DNA of 36,117 bases from Candidatus Gastranaerophilales bacterium (GCA_944322885.1 CALUQH010000028.1:1-36117); one strand, 5' to 3'; shown: positions 8,454 to 16,624, counted from the first letter of the stretch. The notes: a model not told the origin generated them from the sequence alone. Numbers and translations are program-made.

Positions 8454-8474
8454 ACGTAGCCGTTCCATCTGACA
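8454..8474. repeat. Direct repeat copy 2, ACGTAGCCGTTCCATC
   Basis: Same core as at 8256. The two copies bracket about 180 bp that hold no ORF with coding character but include a degenerate copy (8375-8398) of the CATTCnGAACTCG palindrome also found near the right end of the window. Confidence 0.6.
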
Positions 8475-8483
8475 TATATATAT

Positions 8484-8519
8484 AAAAAAAAGATGGTCTT
8501 GATGCCATCTTTTTTTTTG
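8484..8519. terminator. Bidirectional intrinsic terminator
   Basis: Stem AGATGG/CCATCT with an 8-nt loop, flanked by eight A on the left and nine T on the right, so it can end transcription from both sides: the murA unit on the plus strand and the gene at 8545-8829 on the minus strand. Confidence 0.8.
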
Positions 8520-8544
8520 TTCCTTTTTCCTAAATTCCTATTGA

Positions 8545-8829
8545 TTATCTAACGACATTTGTTACAAAGTTTGCTATTTCGAAGAATGAATCCTTTACAA
8601 ATTCTTTTGCCAGTGTTTTAATCGGTCTGTTTTCGATTACATCAAATACGTAATAAATCGGATCTCTGGCATTATTAAAACGCATTCTTCTGTCTTTCAT
8701 TGCAAGATAATTATAATCTTCAATGTTAAATTCTGTATCCTGTTTTTTATTTCTTCTTTTTCTGAGAAGCGAACCAAACTGTCCGTTTCCGCTTGTATTA
8801 TTATTTAATTCGCCTGTTGTCGGTAACAT
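8545..8829 (-). CDS. Small basic hypothetical protein, 94 residues
   Basis: I do not recognise this protein. It begins with a low-complexity Asn/Gly/Thr tail (MLPTTGELNNNTSGNGQFG), then a strongly basic patch (LLRKRRNKKQ, 20-29), then a region rich in Arg/Asp/Tyr (MKDRRMRFNNARDPIYYVFD) and a helical C-terminus ending NFVTNVVR. There is no signal peptide or clear TM segment. GAGAGA precedes the ATG. The support for it being real is the ribosome site, its own terminator at 8484-8519, and an upstream element nearly identical to one in front of the coiled-coil gene at 35381-35704, suggesting shared regulation. Confidence 0.65.
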   Translation of the reverse strand: MLPTTGELNNNTSGNGQFGSLLRKRRNKKQDTEFNIEDYNYLAMKDRRMRFNNARDPIYYVFDVIENRPIKTLAKEFVKDSFFEIANFVTNVVR

Positions 8830-8848
8830 TTTCTTTTTCTCTCTCTTA

Positions 8849-8875
8849 TTTATCTCTTACATATATATAAAGTAT
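8849..8875 (-). promoter_or_regulatory. Shared upstream element, copy A
   Basis: On the plus strand TTATCTCTTACATATATATAAAGTAT matches TTATCTCTCTTACACATATAAAGTAT at 35724-35750 apart from two small indels and one substitution. Both lie 20-46 bp before the ATG of a minus-strand hypothetical gene. A TGTAACAAA motif stands about 45 and 32 bp further upstream respectively. It may be a promoter for a particular sigma factor or regulator; the -10 assignment is uncertain. Confidence 0.5.
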
Positions 8876-8937
8876 ATAAGAAAGAAAAAATTGCTTTTTT
8901 GTAGTTAATTTTATTAACAATTTGTTACAAATATTTT

Positions 8938-10356
8938 TTATTGACCGAGTTCTATAATATCCGCCTCATCAGCCGTCAGGTTTTTTCCGATTGCTTTTTC
9001 AAGCTGCGCTTTAGCAGAATTATATTGATACAATGCATTATAATAACTCAACTGAGCCTGTTGATAGTTTATCTGAGCATCTTTTAATTCTGTCGGATTT
9101 GCCTCTCCTACACGGTATCTTCCGTATGAAAGCTCATAGTTTTCTTTTGCCTGCTTAACACCAAGCATTGCAACAGGCATTTGATTTTTCTTTTCTTCTA
9201 ACATCAAATAAGCGTTTTGAATTTCCAAATATATCTGATTCTGTGTATTTTTGGCATTGGCAATTTCCTTGTCATACAGATATCTGGCTTCTTGAATTTC
9301 ATTCTTTATCAACATACCATTAATCGTAGGGAAATTCAAATATCCGCCAATATTGTAACCGTGATTTGATGTCCAATGTTTACCACCAATTTGAAGCTGA
9401 CCTTCTATTGACAATGTAGGGAAATAGGATTTCTTTACAAGTTTCAGGGTTTGATTTGCACTTTCAACCTTTAATTCAGCAAGTTTTAATTCCGGACGAG
9501 CCTCTCTTGCTATTTCTATTGACTTATTAAATGTTATATTTACAGGTTCATACTTAAGTCTTTCCTGCACATTGTATTTGTCAATAAAAGGAACACCCAT
9601 AATATTATTTAACCTTGCGACAGCAAGATTTACAGCATTATCAGCCTGAATAAGCTGCAACTTGGCATTGCTCAGGTTTACTTCTGCAATTGTGACATCA
9701 ACCTTAGGGTTCATACCTATCTCATAAAAAGCTTTTGCCTGATTATAAAACATTTCAAACTTATTTACGGTATCTTCTGCAACTCTTTTATTTTCAAAAG
9801 CATAAAGAAGATTATAATAAGCATCTTTTGTCTGGTAAATTACTTCATTGATAGTTGCTCCGAGAGTTGTTTTATTAGCTTCATAATCTAATCTACGTAT
9901 TGTAGCCTGATTCTGAGTTACTCCAAAGTCATAAAGCATCTGCTGTAAAGTAACTTGACCTAAAATATAATAATTAAATGTTAAATTCCGGCCTAAAGCA
10001 TCAGATAATTGCAGCTGTCTTATTCTAGTATAACCTGTCTGCCAGCTTATTTGAGGGAAATAATTTGACCAGACTTGTTTAATACGGGAATCAGATGCCA
10101 GAATATCATGAAATGCTGCATTAATCTGCGGATTGTTCCCTAAAGCAAGTTCAATACAACGTTCAAGCGTCATATCAATATTTTTTTCAACAGAACCTTC
10201 AATAACAAAATCAGGTTCCTTTTCTTTAGGCTTTGGAAGAACCGCATCAGCTTTTGGGTATTCCTTTTCGCTGACAGTGTTACCTATTTCTTCCGCAAAC
10301 ACTGCGTGGGAGACAAAACTTAATATTAAACATAATGATATTATTTTCTTAAGCAT
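8938..10356 (-). CDS. TolC-family outer membrane efflux protein
   Basis: Outer-membrane channel of a tripartite efflux pump: a trimeric beta-barrel with a long periplasmic alpha-helical tunnel. It has 472 residues. The signal peptide ends at VFA|EE (residue 21). The two structurally repeated halves are visible as long helical, Gln/Asn/Ala-rich stretches (about 70-260 and 270-450), with typical segments such as ALGNNPQINAAF, ARLNNIMGVPF, GRYRVGEANPTELKDAQINYQQAQLSYYNALYQYN and the closing KAIGK. Its ATG overlaps the stop of the RND gene as TAATG, and it is the last gene of the adaptor-pump-channel operon. Substrates cannot be inferred. Confidence 0.93.
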   Translation of the reverse strand: MLKKIISLCLILSFVSHAVFAEEIGNTVSEKEYPKADAVLPKPKEKEPDFVIEGSVEKNIDMTLERCIELALGNNPQINAAFHDILASDSRIKQVWSNYFPQISWQTGYTRIRQLQLSDALGRNLTFNYYILGQVTLQQMLYDFGVTQNQATIRRLDYEANKTTLGATINEVIYQTKDAYYNLLYAFENKRVAEDTVNKFEMFYNQAKAFYEIGMNPKVDVTIAEVNLSNAKLQLIQADNAVNLAVARLNNIMGVPFIDKYNVQERLKYEPVNITFNKSIEIAREARPELKLAELKVESANQTLKLVKKSYFPTLSIEGQLQIGGKHWTSNHGYNIGGYLNFPTINGMLIKNEIQEARYLYDKEIANAKNTQNQIYLEIQNAYLMLEEKKNQMPVAMLGVKQAKENYELSYGRYRVGEANPTELKDAQINYQQAQLSYYNALYQYNSAKAQLEKAIGKNLTADEADIIELGQ

Positions 10357-13300
10357 TATTTATCCTTTTTTTTAAATTTACTTGCTGTAAAAACTTTAAA
10401 GTTTTCAACAAGTACAAAGAAAGCAGGGACAAGGAACGTTCCTATAAACGCAACTGCCATCATCCCGCCGAACACCGTCATACCTACGGAATTTCTGCTG
10501 GCAGCACCAGCACCTTTCGCAAATACAAGAGGCAGAAGTCCGAGAATAAAGGCAATATTTGTCATCATTACAGCCCTGAACCTTAATTTTGCCGCCTGCA
10601 TTGCAGATTCAACAATTCCCATACCGCTCTGGTGAGCGTCTTTGGCAAATTCTATAATCAAAATAGCCTGTTTTGTAGACAAACCGATTAACATGACAAG
10701 CCCGATTTGGGAATAAATATCAAGTGAATATCCAGACACATACTGGAAGAACAACGCTCCAACCAACGCCACAGGAGAAATTAACAATACAGCTATAGGA
10801 AGCATCCAGCTTTCATACAAGCCTACAAGGAACAAGTATATGAATACAAGTGACATTGCTAAGATAGGTCCAATCTGTCCGCTGGATTCTTTCTCCTGCA
10901 ACGAACTTCCGGACCAGTTATAGCCCATATCCTGCGGAAGAACTTCATCAGAAATTCTCTCCATTGCAGCCATAGCATCTCCGGAACTTACCCCGTTGCG
11001 TGCCTGACCGTTAATTGTAATTGCAGGATACATATTAAATCTTGTTAAACTGTATGGGCCTACAACATTGCTCACTGACACAACTGCGGAAAGAGGTACC
11101 ATTGTCCCTTTTGAATTTTTTACATAAATCTTATCTATATCAGCCGGTTTTTCCCTGAATGGGGAATCTGCCTGTAAATAAACACGATAAACACGTCCGT
11201 ATTTATTAAAGTCGTTAACGTAAGATTTTCCGAAATAACCTGACAAAGCACTGTAAATTTCAGAAATATCGACTCCCTGTGCTAATGCCTTATCTTCATT
11301 CACTTTTATCATCAATTGTGGAAGATTTGCAGTAAATGAAGTGTACACCATCTGGAACGCCGAATTCTTATTTGCCGCATCAATTAATTTTTGAGCCTCG
11401 TCATAAAGTTCTTGAGGCGTCCTGTCACCTTTATCAAGCAGTTGATATTCAAAACCGCCGAACATACCCAAACCTGAAATTGAAGGCGGGGAGAACGAGG
11501 CTATCGTTGCAGATGGATAATTTGCAAATTCTTTTTTTATCTTGCTCAAAATACTTTGCATTGATAAATCTTTACTTTTACGTTCAGACCAATTCGCAAG
11601 TTCTGCAACTATAAGGGCTGTGTTTTCTCCTGAATATCCAACCATTGTAATCGTATTTTCAACACCCGGAATTTTTAAAATTCTTTCTTCCACTTCTGTT
11701 GCGACCATATCGGTTCTGGAAGCGGATGAACCGTCGGGAAGCTGGATTTGAGAGAATACCGCACCTTTATCCTCAGTCGGTAAGAAGCCTTTCGGTATCA
11801 AATAAAACATTCCCAGAGTAAATGCAATAACAACAGCATACAAACTCATTGTGAGAACGGGAGAATTAATAAATAATTTTACACCGTCAAGATATTTATC
11901 CCTGATACCGTTAAACCAATCATCAAATTTTTGAATAAATACAAAGTCAGCTTTTTCTTCACCCGGTTTCAAAATCATTGCACACAAAGCAGGAGCAAGA
12001 GTTAATGCAACAAGTGTGGACAAACCGATTGATGATGCAATACATAAAGCAAACTGTCTGAACATCTGCCCGGTAATCCCTGACATAAAAGATACCGGAA
12101 CAAATACCGCCATCAAAACCAGTGATGTTGCAAGAACAGCACCGAATACCTCTTCCATAGTAACTTCTGTAGCGTCAACGGGAGTTTTCCCTTCTTGAAT
12201 ATGTCTTTGCGTATTTTCAAGAACAACAATAGCATCGTCAACAACCAGACCAACTGCAAGTACAAGCCCGAATAAAATCAAAAGGTTTACCGAAAACCCC
12301 AGAATATTCATGAATATAAACACCCCGATTAATGAAACAGGAATTGCGCAGAAAGGAATAAGCGCCGCTCTTGCACTGCCTAAGAACATATAAGTTACAA
12401 TACCTACAAGCACAATAGCAAGTCCTATTGCGTTAATAACTTCCTTAATAGATTCACGTACAAACTCTGTTTCATCACGCTGTATTTTATACTCAATACC
12501 GGGCGGAAAACTCTTGCTTAATTCCGCCATCTTTGCCCTGATTTTATTAGAAAGATCAATGGCATTGGCCTCCGGTAACTGACTTATGGAGATAATTGCA
12601 GAATCTTTACCGCCGATACGGGAGAAGTATGAGTAACTTTCCGCACCCAGCTGAACTCTTGCAATATCTTTAAGCTTAATTTGCGACCCGTCAGGTTTTG
12701 AGCGGATAATTATATTTTCAAACTCCGAAACATCCTTCAAACGCCCTTTTGTTCTCATAGTAAGCTTAATCATCTGCTTATTTGCCATAGGTTCAACACC
12801 CAGATCGCCCGCAGGAACCTGAGTATTTTGAGCCTGAATTGCGGCATTAACCTCGGAAACAGAAACCCCGAGATTTGCCATCTTGGCGGCATCAAGCCAA
12901 ATTCTCATTGAATAATCAGATGAGCCGAATACCGAAACCTTACCTACACCTTTAATACGTGCAAGTTCATCTTTAATATAAATAGATGCATAGTTTGCAA
13001 TATATAATGAATCATAAGTGTGTGTCGGTGAATTAACAGAAATCATCATTAACCCAGGACCGCCCGTTGATTTTCTTACCGTCAAACCATACCGCCGAAC
13101 ATCCTCCGGCAGACGCGGAGTAACCAGTTGCAGCTGGTTTTGAACGTTAACAACAGCCATATCAGGATCTGATCCGATTTCAAAATACAAAGTCAGCTGA
13201 TACTGCCCGTTTTGTGAGGTAGATGACATATAAATCATATCCTCAACCCCGTTTAACTGTGCTTCAACAGGCGCCGCAATAGTATCTTCAACAACATCAG

Positions 13301-13475
13301 AGCTTGCCCCTGCGTAAGTCGCCGTTACAATAACCTGAGGCGGGGTAATTGACGGATATTCTTCCAATGGAAGAGTCAAAATCATCAAAGCTCCGGCAAG
13401 TATTATTGCCAGAGATATAACAATAGCCAGTTTCGGCCTTTTTATAAACAAGTTGCCTTTATTTTCGTTTTGCAT
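10356..13475 (-). CDS. RND (HAE1-type) multidrug efflux transporter, AcrB-like
   Basis: Inner-membrane proton-driven exporter. From the second of two adjacent ATGs (better spaced, 5 nt after AAAGGG) it is 1039 residues, a full-length AcrB/MexB-type pump with 12 TM helices and two large periplasmic loops. Visible: N-terminal FIKRPKLAIVISLAIILAG, porter-domain NVQNQLQLVTPRLP, the proton-relay pair Asp-Asp in GLVVDDAIVVLENTQRH (about 413-414), the relay Lys in GLSTKQAILIIEFAKD, and the TM10-12 region with GMTVFGGMMAV. The order adaptor, pump, TolC on one strand is a complete tripartite system. Likely substrates are amphipathic drugs, bile salts or dyes, by family only. Confidence 0.95.
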   Translation of the reverse strand: MQNENKGNLFIKRPKLAIVISLAIILAGALMILTLPLEEYPSITPPQVIVTATYAGASSDVVEDTIAAPVEAQLNGVEDMIYMSSTSQNGQYQLTLYFEIGSDPDMAVVNVQNQLQLVTPRLPEDVRRYGLTVRKSTGGPGLMMISVNSPTHTYDSLYIANYASIYIKDELARIKGVGKVSVFGSSDYSMRIWLDAAKMANLGVSVSEVNAAIQAQNTQVPAGDLGVEPMANKQMIKLTMRTKGRLKDVSEFENIIIRSKPDGSQIKLKDIARVQLGAESYSYFSRIGGKDSAIISISQLPEANAIDLSNKIRAKMAELSKSFPPGIEYKIQRDETEFVRESIKEVINAIGLAIVLVGIVTYMFLGSARAALIPFCAIPVSLIGVFIFMNILGFSVNLLILFGLVLAVGLVVDDAIVVLENTQRHIQEGKTPVDATEVTMEEVFGAVLATSLVLMAVFVPVSFMSGITGQMFRQFALCIASSIGLSTLVALTLAPALCAMILKPGEEKADFVFIQKFDDWFNGIRDKYLDGVKLFINSPVLTMSLYAVVIAFTLGMFYLIPKGFLPTEDKGAVFSQIQLPDGSSASRTDMVATEVEERILKIPGVENTITMVGYSGENTALIVAELANWSERKSKDLSMQSILSKIKKEFANYPSATIASFSPPSISGLGMFGGFEYQLLDKGDRTPQELYDEAQKLIDAANKNSAFQMVYTSFTANLPQLMIKVNEDKALAQGVDISEIYSALSGYFGKSYVNDFNKYGRVYRVYLQADSPFREKPADIDKIYVKNSKGTMVPLSAVVSVSNVVGPYSLTRFNMYPAITINGQARNGVSSGDAMAAMERISDEVLPQDMGYNWSGSSLQEKESSGQIGPILAMSLVFIYLFLVGLYESWMLPIAVLLISPVALVGALFFQYVSGYSLDIYSQIGLVMLIGLSTKQAILIIEFAKDAHQSGMGIVESAMQAAKLRFRAVMMTNIAFILGLLPLVFAKGAGAASRNSVGMTVFGGMMAVAFIGTFLVPAFFVLVENFKVFTASKFKKKDK

Positions 13476-13595
13476 CATATCCCTTTTATTTGGAAGGCAA
13501 GAAGGCAGGATGATAAGAAGATAGGTTCATTTCAGTGCTTCGCACAAAAAAATTATTAAATAGCTTATCTTTTTAGCTTCCTACCCTCCTATTTT

Positions 13596-14756
13596 CTATT
13601 TAGTCACTTTTTCCGATTTTATTTTCTGCATTTCCTCATCAGAAACTATTTTAACAGGCTTGCCGGGTGTTACCTTTTGCAACCCCTCTGTAATTATCCT
13701 GTCACCTTTTTGAAGCCCTTCAGTAATAATCCAGTTATGCCCGACCTGCTCGCCCGTTTTTACATAAACAAGCTGCGGGAGGTCTTGTTCATCAAGTTTA
13801 TAAACATATTTACCTGCCTGATTTTCAAGAACTGCCGTTACAGGAACTACAGGCACATTAACAGGTTTGTTTGCATATAATTTTACGGTTACAAATTCCC
13901 CGTGAATTAAAGCATTATCAGGGTTCTCAAAAGTTGCTCTCATAGTAACGGTACCCGTTGATGTATCAACTTTATTATCCTGAAAATCCTGAACCCCTTT
14001 AAGCGGATATTTTGAGCCGTTACTCATAATTAATTCCACCTTACGATTTTTATTTGCACCGCCGTCAGACGCCGCAAGAGATTGAAAATCCTTGGAATCA
14101 AGCGGGAAAGTTACATAAATGGGATTTGTACTGTTAATTGTAGTCAGCGCACCGGTGGTCGGAGAAACATAGTTTCCTACAGTAACATTGATTATACCTA
14201 CTTTACCATCAACGGGCGATTTAACATTTGTATAACTCAAATTTCTCTGAGCGTCATTGTATGAAGCTTTTGCAGAAGCAAGCTGCGCCTTTAAAGAATC
14301 CCTGTTAGAAAGCATTTGGTCATACTGTGCTTTTGCAATATAATCCTTTTTAACAAGTTCAGCCGAACGCGCAAGCTGTTTTTCCGCATAAACAAGCTGG
14401 GCAGTTAAATTTTTAACATTAGCACCGGCAACATTTGCTGCATTCGAGTATTCGGCAGGTTCAATAAGGAATAAAACCTGCCCCTGTTTTACAAAGTCAC
14501 CTTCTTTAAAATAACTTTTCTGAAGATAACCGGAAATACGCGCCAGAACATCAACCCTGTACTTTGAAACCACACGTCCCGGAGCTTCATAATTTCTGAT
14601 TACGCTTTCTTCCTGAATTTCCTGAATAGAAACAGTAGGATCAGGCCTGTTCATCATAGCTTTCCCCTGCATAAAATTAGAGAACAGAGAATAAGCGTAC
14701 CTGAGCACTATTGCCCCCACAATTATGGAAAGAAATATTATAATATTTTTTTTCAT
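13596..14756 (-). CDS. RND periplasmic adaptor (membrane fusion protein, AcrA/HlyD type)
   Basis: Links pump and outer-membrane channel. It has 386 residues: N-terminal hydrophobic anchor (IIIFLSIIVGAIVLRYAYSLF, no lipobox Cys), lipoyl halves at RVDVLARISGYLQKSYFKEG with VKQGQVLFLIEP and later KSPVDGKVGIINVTVGNYV, a coiled-coil hairpin between them (about 110-170, rich in Ala/Gln/Lys), then beta-barrel and membrane-proximal domains ending ITEGLQKGDRIITEGLQKVTPGKPV. AGGGAG lies about 6 nt before the ATG. It is the first gene of the operon and follows a strong promoter with an embedded palindrome. A 120-bp gap with no gene separates it from the pump. Confidence 0.94.
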   Translation of the reverse strand: MKKNIIIFLSIIVGAIVLRYAYSLFSNFMQGKAMMNRPDPTVSIQEIQEESVIRNYEAPGRVVSKYRVDVLARISGYLQKSYFKEGDFVKQGQVLFLIEPAEYSNAANVAGANVKNLTAQLVYAEKQLARSAELVKKDYIAKAQYDQMLSNRDSLKAQLASAKASYNDAQRNLSYTNVKSPVDGKVGIINVTVGNYVSPTTGALTTINSTNPIYVTFPLDSKDFQSLAASDGGANKNRKVELIMSNGSKYPLKGVQDFQDNKVDTSTGTVTMRATFENPDNALIHGEFVTVKLYANKPVNVPVVPVTAVLENQAGKYVYKLDEQDLPQLVYVKTGEQVGHNWIITEGLQKGDRIITEGLQKVTPGKPVKIVSDEEMQKIKSEKVTK

Positions 14757-14819
14757 TAATTCTCCCTCATCCGGTAAAAATTGGTTAAATGTTATTTATT
14801 TTAATAATTAGAATTTGTT

Positions 14820-14865
14820 TTGTTGTTATAACAACAATTTTATTATTAACTTTTTTTAATGTCAA
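14820..14865 (-). promoter_or_regulatory. Efflux operon promoter with overlapping 18-bp palindromic operator
   Basis: Minus strand: -35 TTGACA (14860-14865), exactly 17 bp, -10 TAAAAT (14837-14842). Immediately downstream lies the perfect palindrome TTGTTGTTATAACAACAA (14820-14837), sharing one base with the -10 and centred on the expected start site near 14830. Palindromes in this place are typical binding sites of dimeric repressors (TetR or MarR type, which often control RND pumps). No regulator gene is in the window, so the protein is unknown. The leader to the adaptor ATG would be about 74 nt. Confidence 0.8.
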
Positions 14866-14895
14866 TAACAAAAGTGAACAGGTATAAATTATTTC

Positions 14896-15040
14896 CCCCT
14901 CCCTAATTAGGGAGGGGACAGGGGATTGATAATAATTCTTATTTATTCCCTCCCTGGTTAGGGAGGGATGGGGTGGGTAACAAATTTCAAATATTTAAAT
15001 TTTATCAATACCCATCCAAACCTTCCCTAATCAGGGAAGG
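14896..15040. repeat. Three CCCTCCCT-type palindromes (REP-like)
   Basis: In the 317-bp space between rdgB and the efflux operon lie three related hairpins: 14896-14917 (perfect 22-bp palindrome, half-site CCCCTCCCTAA), 14948-14967 (CCCTCCCT/AGGGAGGG, loop GGTT) and 15021-15040 (CCTTCCCT/AGGGAAGG, loop AATC). Similar but weaker units occur at 15782-15800 and 35338-35362. They resemble repetitive extragenic palindromes. The third could end rdgB transcription. Apart from these and the promoter, nothing else was seen in the gap. Confidence 0.75.
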
Positions 15041-15073
15041 CTTTTAATCACACTCCTCAAAGAAAGGGAAAAG

Positions 15074-15637
15074 TTAATTATTCAAAAACTCCAAAACTTT
15101 CCTTAATGCTCTGCCTCTGTGAGAAATTTCATTTTTTTCTTCTTCGGACATTTCCGCCATGCTGCGGGAAGCGCTTTCAACCAGAAAAACCGGATCATAA
15201 CCAAATCCGTTTGTGCCTGATTGTTTATAAGCAATTTCACCATGGCATTCTCCGCGGGTTTGGAATAAAACATTTCCGTCCTTGTCCACAAGCGTCATAG
15301 CACATACGAATTTCGCGTTTCTGTTTTTTTCATTTTTTAAAACATTTAATAATTTATCAATTCTTGCCTGAGCGGTTTCGGCGTATCTTGCGGAATGTAT
15401 TCCAGGCGCCCCGCCTAAAGCTTCCACACACAATCCGGAATCATCCGCCAATGACATAATACCGCTGACACGTGCGGCTTCTCTTGCCTTAATCAAAGAA
15501 TTTTCTTCAAATGTTTCACCGTCCTCGACAGGATTAAAACCTGCTGACGGCAAAACAAATTCAATACCAGAACCTTTGGAAATTTCGTTTATTTCCTGTA
15601 ATTTATGTGCGTTGCCCGTAGCGAATACTATTTTCAT
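15074..15637 (-). CDS. rdgB: dITP/XTP pyrophosphatase (HAM1/RdgB family)
   Basis: House-cleaning enzyme that hydrolyses non-canonical purine triphosphates (dITP, XTP) to the monophosphate. It has 187 residues from the ATG at 15637. Motifs: VFATGNAHKLQEI (4-16), SLADDSGLCVEALGGAPGIH (62-81, with catalytic Asp65/66), TNGFGYDPVF (142-151) and SHRGRAL (172-178). The frame is open upstream to a TTG at 15658, but GAGGG sits 5 nt before the ATG and conservation begins there. It follows uppS on the same strand after 169 bp occupied by a 63-bp-period repeat that contains extra copies of its ribosome site. Confidence 0.95.
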   Translation of the reverse strand: MKIVFATGNAHKLQEINEISKGSGIEFVLPSAGFNPVEDGETFEENSLIKAREAARVSGIMSLADDSGLCVEALGGAPGIHSARYAETAQARIDKLLNVLKNEKNRNAKFVCAMTLVDKDGNVLFQTRGECHGEIAYKQSGTNGFGYDPVFLVESASRSMAEMSEEEKNEISHRGRALRKVLEFLNN

Positions 15638-15777
15638 TTTTACCCTCTGCGCTGACAACCGTCCGATTTGTTAAATTATCGTCAGTCGCTGCGCTCCCGT
15701 TTTTACCCTCTGCGCCGACTCTTGTATGACTTATATCATCACTGCCAGTCGCTGCGCTCCCATTTTTACCCTCTACC
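15635..15777. repeat. 63-bp-period repeat carrying the rdgB ribosome binding site
   Basis: The string TTTTTACCCTCTGCGC (GAGGGTAAAAA on the coding strand) occurs starting at 15637, 15700 and, with its end changed to ACC, 15763, exactly 63 bp apart. The second and third are preceded by CAGTCGCTGCGCTCCC. Thus about 33 conserved bases alternate with 30 variable bases. Copy one is the real rdgB initiation region, copy two has ACG in place of ATG, and copy three has an ATG opening a 10-codon ORF. Amplification of an initiation region is one reading; insertion of a dispersed repeat next to it is the other. Confidence 0.7.
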
Positions 15778-15806
15778 TTAATCCCTCCCCTCGAGGAAGG
15801 GAAATT

Positions 15807-16535
15807 TTATTTCCCGAAACGGCGTTGCCTGTTATGGAACTCTTCTATCGCAAGAGAAAGCGAATTTTTATCAAACTCGGGCCAGTATTGCTTTGTTATA
15901 TATATTTCAGAATACGCAATCTGCCACAAAAGATAATTCGAAATTCTCATTTCTCCGCCTGTTCTAATAAGCAAATCCGGATCAGGCATTCCTTTTGTAT
16001 ATAGATTTTCGGATATCACATCCTCTGTGATATCTTCTGGGTTAACCCCTTTTGCAACAATAGATTTAACAGCATGCACAATTTCATCCCGCGCCCCGTA
16101 ATTGAACGCGATTTGAAGATGTACACCCTTATTATTTTTTGTTGTTTCAACAGAATTTTGAAGGATTTTTTGTAGCTTATCGCTCAATTTTGTTGTGTCG
16201 CCGATAAACGAAATCACAACACCTTCCGAATGCATTTCAGCAAGCTCATTTGTAAGCGTAATTGCAAGAAGTTCCATCAAAAAATCTACTTCTTCTTTTT
16301 TTCTGTTCCAGTTTTCGGTAGAAAATGCATAAACAGTCAGATATTTAATCCCGAAATCATTGCAAGCCCTTAAAGTTGCCTTCAATGATTCAACACCTTT
16401 TTTATGCCCCATAGCCGACGGGAGTTTTTTTTCTTTTGCCCATCTGCGGTTACCGTCCATTATCACTGCTATATGCTTAAGCCCTGTTTCTTTTACAATT
16501 TCAGAGGTCTTTGTATATTTATCCAACGTTTTCAT
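15807..16535 (-). CDS. uppS: Isoprenyl transferase (undecaprenyl diphosphate synthase)
   Basis: Cis-prenyltransferase making the C55 carrier lipid for peptidoglycan and O-antigen precursors. From the ATG at 16535 it is 242 residues, the normal size. Motifs: HIAVIMDGNRRWAKE (catalytic Asp27), GHKKGVE (43-49), LTVYAFSTENWNR (66-78), AFNYGARDEI and DPDLLIRTGGEMRISNYLLWQ, then AYSEIY. The frame extends 36 codons further upstream, but that part is AT-rich and non-conserved, and AGGT precedes the chosen ATG by 3 nt. It is divergent from fusA. rdgB follows, without the usual cdsA. Confidence 0.94.
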   Translation of the reverse strand: MKTLDKYTKTSEIVKETGLKHIAVIMDGNRRWAKEKKLPSAMGHKKGVESLKATLRACNDFGIKYLTVYAFSTENWNRKKEEVDFLMELLAITLTNELAEMHSEGVVISFIGDTTKLSDKLQKILQNSVETTKNNKGVHLQIAFNYGARDEIVHAVKSIVAKGVNPEDITEDVISENLYTKGMPDPDLLIRTGGEMRISNYLLWQIAYSEIYITKQYWPEFDKNSLSLAIEEFHNRQRRFGK

Positions 16536-16570
16536 ATACCTAATTATATTGCAAATATGTAAAATATCAA
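16535..16570 (-). promoter_or_regulatory. Promoter for uppS, start site at or next to the ATG
   Basis: Minus strand: -35 TTGATA (16565-16570), 16-bp spacer, -10 TATAAT (16543-16548), then 7 nt and the ATG. The expected start site falls on the first codon or one or two bases before it, so the AGGT between them would largely be outside the transcript. Confidence 0.45.
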
Positions 16571-16624
16571 ACAATCCGTTTGTAAAAATATTTTTTTGTG
16601 TGATAATTTTAATGAGGCTAAAAA

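Noticed and set aside
15635..15777. CRISPR-like array (33-bp repeats, 30-bp spacers)
   Set aside because: Only two and a half units, the repeat is not that of a known type, it contains the rdgB ribosome site, and no cas gene is present.
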